A DNA stretch of 64,000 nucleotides from JACPVF01 sp964502095 (lineage in GTDB: Bacteria; Chloroflexota; Anaerolineae; Anaerolineales; Villigracilaceae): the NCBI GenBank assembly GCA_964502095.1, contig CAZCUF010000011.1:50799-114798 (forward strand). Reading direction: 5' to 3'. The stretch's first letter is position 1; the number at the start of each line of letters is the position of its first letter. The notes beneath the pieces are model-generated. The model did no database searches. It worked only from the letters and a program-made list of their open reading frames with translations, and had not been told where the DNA came from. This document shows, piece after piece, positions 59,596 to 64,000 of the stretch. The position numbers and the translations under genes were made by a program.

Positions 59596-61652
59596 TGACA
59601 AACCTGACTGCAATTAACCCTCGCCCCACCCCGGTAAATCGCGAAGCACGCAACGCGCTGTTCGGCGCGCTGGCAGTCTTTTTGATCGCCCTTCTAAGCC
59701 TTAGCAGTGTCGTGATACTGGCTCTCACCTCTTCTGCCAGCCCCTCGTGGCGGGTCGTCGCAGAGATATTGACATTGACCGGGCTTTTACTGGCTTCCGT
59801 GTTGGGCGCGGTGCAAATCCGCCGCGGCCAGGTGGAACGCGGCGCGTGGAACTTGATCTACGCCCTTTTATTGACCGCCGTACTGCGCGCCGTCCTGCGG
59901 CAATCGATCAGTTTGCCTTTTGGCATTCTCACCGCAATTTTGAGCTCCGCCATCGGATATTTCTCATTGCCGCCCAGCCAGGCAAGCCGCGCAAATATAT
60001 TGGGATATGTGATCGGCGGGCTGATCGTCGTCTTCGACCTATATGCCGATCGGTTTTTCATTCGGCAGGTCAGCCCTCCCGATTTGGTGCAGGGAACAAA
60101 CAATCTCGCGATTCTTGTTGTAGCATTGCTGATCGTGCTCATCGCGTCGCAGGTGCGCCATTTGAATATTGGAGCAAGGGCTTCAACCATCTTTCCGCTC
60201 TTTAGTTTCATAGTCATTTTTATCATCGGCTCATTGAGTATCTCTCTTGTCCAAAATCCGCTTACCCATAATTCTTCGCAGGTCAGCGTGGATATCCTTC
60301 AACCCATACTAAGAAGCCTCCGCTATTGGATCGTGCTTCTCGGCGCGCTAATTACTGCATTTGCGGCAATTCTGGGGACGGTCCTCGCCGGAATCTTGGC
60401 CAAACCAATTCGGCACCTGACCGAGGCTCTGGCCGGGCTTGCCAAAGGCGATCTTTCCACCCGTACTGTTGTAGAGACGGAAGACGAATTAGGGCAACTT
60501 GGCAGTTCATTCAACGAAATGGCCGGCCGGCTGGAAAATATGGTTGGTCAGATGGAAACCAGCGCGGCAGAACGCACACGCGATCTCGAACGACGCGCCC
60601 TTCAATTGCAGACGGCGGCTGAGGTGAGCGGCGCCGCGGCCCGCCTGCTCAACCTCGACCAGTTACTGACCCGGGCAGCGCGCCTGATCAGCGAACGATT
60701 CGGCTTTTATCACGTAGGCATTTTCCTGTTGGACGAACGCGAAGAGTACGCCGTCTTACGTGCAACCAACAGCATTGGCGGACAACGCATGCTGGCGCGT
60801 AAACATCAATTAAAAGTCGGCGCAGTCGGCATCGTGGGCTACGCGACCGGAACCGGAAGTCCGCGCATCGCTCTCGACGTTGGACAGGATGCCGTTTTCT
60901 TCGATAACCCGGATCTCCCGGAGACTCGCTCTGAAATGGCCCTGCCGCTGATCGCGGCGGGAAAGACTCTCGGCGCTTTGGATGTGCAAAGCAAGGAAGG
61001 GGCCGCGTTCCAGGAGGGCGATGTCAGCACGTTGCAAGTGCTGGCCGACCAAATCGCCATCGCAATCGAAAACGCCCGGCTGTTCGAGCAAAACCAGGCG
61101 ACGCTCGAAGCCGTGAGACGCGCATACGGTGAACTGAGTCAGGCGGATTGGAAACGCCTGCAAAAATCGGCAGAGACCATTGGCTACATCAGCCTTGCGC
61201 AGAAAAATATCATCAGCGTGGCGGATGCAGACGAAGCTGAACCCGCTCCCAGGTCCGCGGCAGACCGGCCAACTGTATCCGACGATGGAAAAACGCTTTT
61301 CGTGCCGGTGAAGATCCGCAATCAAACCATTGGCCTGATCCGTTTAACCAAGCCGGCGCATGCCGCATCGTGGCTGGCGGACGAAATTTCCGCGGCCAAC
61401 GCTCTCACCGATCAAATCAGCGGAGCGGTGGAAAGCGCGCGCTTGTATCGGGACGCACAGCGCCGCGCGGCCAATGAACGCGAGACCGCCGCAATCGTCA
61501 ACCAAATTCGCAGTTCGACGGCGATCGATACCATTCTGCAAAATACCGTGCGCGAACTGGGCAGGTCGCTGGGGGCGTCACGTACCTTCGTGCAATTAAC
61601 CGCCGCCACAACCGACGGCGCCGAAAAAGATTCGGGGGACGGACAAAGATGA
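59595..61652 (+). CDS. Membrane receptor: multi-TM, HAMP, GAF, half-GAF, no kinase
   Basis: 685 aa. Seven or eight membrane helices (about 24-270), HAMP about 268-320 (KPIRHLTEALAGLAKGDLSTR), coiled coil, GAF about 345-500 (FYHVGIFLLDEREEYAVLRA), half-GAF about 510-625 (LFVPVKIRNQTIGLIRL), shared C-terminal helix. No output domain. Overlaps the next gene by 4 nt. Confidence 0.85.
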   Translation: MTNLTAINPRPTPVNREARNALFGALAVFLIALLSLSSVVILALTSSASPSWRVVAEILTLTGLLLASVLGAVQIRRGQVERGAWNLIYALLLTAVLRAVLRQSISLPFGILTAILSSAIGYFSLPPSQASRANILGYVIGGLIVVFDLYADRFFIRQVSPPDLVQGTNNLAILVVALLIVLIASQVRHLNIGARASTIFPLFSFIVIFIIGSLSISLVQNPLTHNSSQVSVDILQPILRSLRYWIVLLGALITAFAAILGTVLAGILAKPIRHLTEALAGLAKGDLSTRTVVETEDELGQLGSSFNEMAGRLENMVGQMETSAAERTRDLERRALQLQTAAEVSGAAARLLNLDQLLTRAARLISERFGFYHVGIFLLDEREEYAVLRATNSIGGQRMLARKHQLKVGAVGIVGYATGTGSPRIALDVGQDAVFFDNPDLPETRSEMALPLIAAGKTLGALDVQSKEGAAFQEGDVSTLQVLADQIAIAIENARLFEQNQATLEAVRRAYGELSQADWKRLQKSAETIGYISLAQKNIISVADADEAEPAPRSAADRPTVSDDGKTLFVPVKIRNQTIGLIRLTKPAHAASWLADEISAANALTDQISGAVESARLYRDAQRRAANERETAAIVNQIRSSTAIDTILQNTVRELGRSLGASRTFVQLTAATTDGAEKDSGDGQR

Positions 61653-63895
61653 AACTATCACGCAGAATCCTGATTCCCTCCATGATCCTGTTCGCCGTTA
61701 TGGCGCTCGGCCTGTTTTTGTATAACTACCTGAACACGCAGTCCGAAACACATAAGAGGGATGTCCAGAACAGCAATTTTGCACAGGCGTTCTTCTATTC
61801 CGAGATGGAAAAGGAAGCAAATTTCGCGCTGGGACTGGCGCTCCAAACAGCCAACGATCCGGATATTCAGGCCGCGTTTGCCCTGCGCGACCGGGAAGAA
61901 TTACTAGGCCTTACACAGATTCAATATCAAAGTTTAAAAGAACAGGTTAATATATCGCTGTATCAATTCATTTTGCCGACTTCCAGATCCTTCCTGATCG
62001 TCAACAATCCCAGTTTGTTCGGCGGGGACGATGTCTCCAAATACAGCGAGGCCGTCAGGCAGGTGAGCGCGAGCCATAAACCGGCCATTGGGATGGAAGT
62101 AAGTCAAAGCAATCTCAATCTGGTCGGGGTCGCGCCGGTTTTTCTTCAGGGCCAATACGCGGGCGCGGTGGAATACGGATTCGCAGTCAACGATCTGCTC
62201 GCCAAGGACATGAAGAATAGTTTCGGCGGCGACTGGAGGGTATTGCTAACCCGCCAGGCGGTTCAGCTCGAGCGGCCGATCAATATCGCCTATCTGAGAC
62301 AAAGTCCGTACCCCGATTTATTCATCGCAACCATGACGGATGAAACGTCTTTTGCCCAAACAACCGCATACGATCAGGCGCTGGCCGGCAAGAGCGCCAT
62401 TTCGCATGTTCGAGATCAGCAAAACCGGTCACTCACCATAATTTCCCTGCCCATCAAGGATTTCTCGGGAAATATCCTCGGCGTGACGGATGTCATCATC
62501 GATCAAACCGCAGAAGTCCAGGCGCAAAATTCGCGCCTGTTGCTCAGCATCTTCGTCTTTCTCGCGGCATTGGCGCTCGGCGCTTTCATCTTGTCGCGCG
62601 CGACGAAACAGGCTCTACAGCCTCTCGGGGAGCTGACACAGGCCGCGGGTCTAATCGCCAGCGGAGATTTATCCAAACAGATCGCCATCCGCAGTGACAA
62701 TGAGATCGGCTCCCTTGCGCAGGCTTTCAATCAAATGACCGTCACACTGCGCGATCTCTTCGAAGGATTACGCAAACAAGCGGAGGAAAGAACGCGTGAG
62801 GCGCTATCCCTCGAGCGTCGGACACGCGAGCTGGAAATTACATCGCTCATCTCCCGCGATATCACCACTGAACATAATCTGGATCAATTACTCACCCGGG
62901 CAGTTGACCTGATCGCGCAGCGTTTCGAGCTGTATCACGTTGCCGTGTATTTGATCGACGACTTCAATGAATTTGCGACATTACGGGCCGGCTCCGGGGA
63001 GGCTGGCCACAAGATGCTGGACGAGCAATATCGCATCAAAACCGGAGACCCCGACAACTTGGTCGGTTACGTGGCCGGGAGCGGCTACTCACGCTTCATC
63101 GCGGACCTTGAAGCGGATGCCCGGCTTGCACGAAATCCCCTGCTCCCCGAGGCGAAATCCGAACTTGCCATGCCTTTGAGCGCGGGAGAACGCGCCATCG
63201 GCGTTCTGGATGTGGTTTCAAATGAAGCCTCTGCGTTCGATCAAAATGACCTGCAAATCTTGCAAACTTTGGCCGATCAATTAGCGGTTGCAATCGAAAA
63301 CGCCCGCCTGGTCGAGCAAACACGCGCCAACCTTGAAGAACTGAATCATCTTTATCAGGAACAAACACACAAAGCGTGGAAAGGCGCGGTATCTTCAACT
63401 CCGCAAGCGTTCGAATATGACGGCCTCGATATCGTTCAAAGGAAACGCGACTTACCAGCCGAAACCTTGAAAGAGCTTCAAGGCGGGCATCCTGTCAGAT
63501 TGACGGGCACAAAATCGGCCGGAAAGAAGGGCAAAGAGGCGGCTGAGAAATCCACATTACTTGTGCCGTTACTGCTTCATGGACAATTGATCGGCACTCT
63601 CGGCTTGGAGAAAGACAATCCCACCTACGAATGGTCGCCCGATGAAATGCTGATGGCTGAGAATGTCGCAACCCAGGCGACCCTGGCTTTGGAAAACGCG
63701 CGGTTGATCGAAGAGACCCGCCGGCGCGCCCAGAAAGAACAGAAAATCAGCGAGATCACGGCACGCATTGGCGCATCCATCAATATGCGCAACATCCTGC
63801 AAACTGCCGTGGAAGAACTCGGGCACGCCATCCCCGGCTCGGAAGTCATGGTTGAATTCCGAAATGACCAGAATCATCACCCGGAGTCATCATAA
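61649..63895 (+). CDS. Membrane receptor: Cache-like sensor, HAMP, GAF, half-GAF, no kinase
   Basis: 748 aa. TM1 about 7-27, extracytoplasmic Cache-like sensor about 30-290 (ends DFSGNILGVTDVIIDQ), TM2 about 296-318, HAMP about 318-372 (QPLGELTQAAGLIASGDLS), GAF about 405-560 (YHVAVYLIDDFNEFATLRAG), half-GAF about 565-695 (LLVPLLLHGQLIGTLGLE), shared C-terminal helix (ILQTAVEELGHAIPGSEV). No output domain. 8 nt before the next gene. Confidence 0.85.
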   Translation: MKLSRRILIPSMILFAVMALGLFLYNYLNTQSETHKRDVQNSNFAQAFFYSEMEKEANFALGLALQTANDPDIQAAFALRDREELLGLTQIQYQSLKEQVNISLYQFILPTSRSFLIVNNPSLFGGDDVSKYSEAVRQVSASHKPAIGMEVSQSNLNLVGVAPVFLQGQYAGAVEYGFAVNDLLAKDMKNSFGGDWRVLLTRQAVQLERPINIAYLRQSPYPDLFIATMTDETSFAQTTAYDQALAGKSAISHVRDQQNRSLTIISLPIKDFSGNILGVTDVIIDQTAEVQAQNSRLLLSIFVFLAALALGAFILSRATKQALQPLGELTQAAGLIASGDLSKQIAIRSDNEIGSLAQAFNQMTVTLRDLFEGLRKQAEERTREALSLERRTRELEITSLISRDITTEHNLDQLLTRAVDLIAQRFELYHVAVYLIDDFNEFATLRAGSGEAGHKMLDEQYRIKTGDPDNLVGYVAGSGYSRFIADLEADARLARNPLLPEAKSELAMPLSAGERAIGVLDVVSNEASAFDQNDLQILQTLADQLAVAIENARLVEQTRANLEELNHLYQEQTHKAWKGAVSSTPQAFEYDGLDIVQRKRDLPAETLKELQGGHPVRLTGTKSAGKKGKEAAEKSTLLVPLLLHGQLIGTLGLEKDNPTYEWSPDEMLMAENVATQATLALENARLIEETRRRAQKEQKISEITARIGASINMRNILQTAVEELGHAIPGSEVMVEFRNDQNHHPESS

Positions 63896-63903
63896 AGGCA
63901 AGC

Positions 63904-64000
63904 ATGCGCAATCCTCTTATTGACTTTTTCCGTCCGCCCACCTTTCCGGGCAATGAAGAAAAGACTCGCACAGCCTTTTACCTCAACGCCATCACAACCG
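63904..64000 (+). CDS. Start of the next gene in the array, cut by the window end
   Basis: About 32 codons seen, starting MRNPLIDFFRPPTFPGNEEK. The start resembles the short N-termini that precede membrane helices in Chloroflexota sensor kinases, from general memory. As the sixth membrane-type gene in the array it is a good place for the missing kinase; this cannot be seen here. Confidence 0.5.
   Translation, partial: MRNPLIDFFRPPTFPGNEEKTRTAFYLNAITT

Noticed and set aside
52047..63895. Histidine kinase or chemoreceptor domain in the GAF array
   Set aside because: I looked for the H-box, N/G boxes and an MCP hairpin in each protein and found none.

Overview
The window looks like part of a metagenome-assembled genome of an Anaerolineae-type Chloroflexota. 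This is an inference from gene content: GAF/HAMP sensor proteins in bulk, heterodimeric ABC exporters, an Agl23-like membrane protein fused to an NHL propeller, type 2 IPP isomerase, many STAND NTPases, and a moderately GC-rich base composition. A run of exactly 100 Ns inside a repetitive TPR gene marks a scaffold gap. I see no rRNA, CRISPR array or complete insertion sequence.

Layout. 1-2.5 kb: the end of a heterodimeric ABC exporter. 2.6-5.5 kb: a two-gene STAND locus (small adaptor-like protein plus a membrane-anchored NB-ARC protein with an SH3-like ectodomain). 5.7-8.3 kb: a lipoprotein-LivH-LivM fusion permease. 8.3-9.5 kb: a RIO1-type kinase behind a leader peptide and terminator (candidate attenuator). 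9.5-12.6 kb (minus): S9 peptidase and a creatininase-family protein with an internal duplication. 12.8-19.2 kb: a dipeptide/oligopeptide ABC importer operon ending in a SpoU-type rRNA methyltransferase. 19.3-20.5 kb: a FabH/HMG-CoA-synthase-like thiolase-fold enzyme. 20.7-22.7 kb: an NB-ARC-TPR protein. 22.8-26.9 kb (minus): a second heterodimeric ABC exporter behind a BmrB-like leader peptide attenuator. 26.9-29.4 kb (minus): MATE transporter and tyrosine recombinase. 29.6-33.6 kb (minus): a three-gene cassette of 2-TM protein, zinc ribbon, and CHAT protease-STAND-TPR. 33.7-37.5 kb: formate/nitrite-type channel, radical SAM DNA-repair-like protein carrying an inserted palindromic repeat, ABM monooxygenase, SET-domain protein and an Anaerolineae hypothetical. 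37.6-51.1 kb: housekeeping genes (tRNA-Leu, tig, clpP, HAD, rlmN, Agl23-NHL, sucCD, acpP, idi2, HAD, prenyl synthase, tRNA-Gly). 51.2-64 kb: two single-domain response regulators followed by five consecutive, translationally coupled membrane GAF proteins with no kinase domain, and the start of a sixth gene.

Most interesting points. (1) Two leader-peptide attenuators, ahead of a RIO1 kinase and of an ABC exporter, have the same 1:2 / 2:3 / 3:4 pairing logic. The second parallels the published BmrB-BmrCD system of Bacillus subtilis. (2) Two unlinked STAND loci share an almost identical promoter and 5' leader, so they may be co-regulated. (3) The 2-TM / zinc-ribbon / CHAT-STAND-TPR operon is a good candidate for a conflict (defence) system. 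(4) The kinase-less GAF receptor array looks like a modular signalling complex. (5) Several promoters place the -10 box 6-7 nt from the ATG, which suggests leaderless mRNAs.
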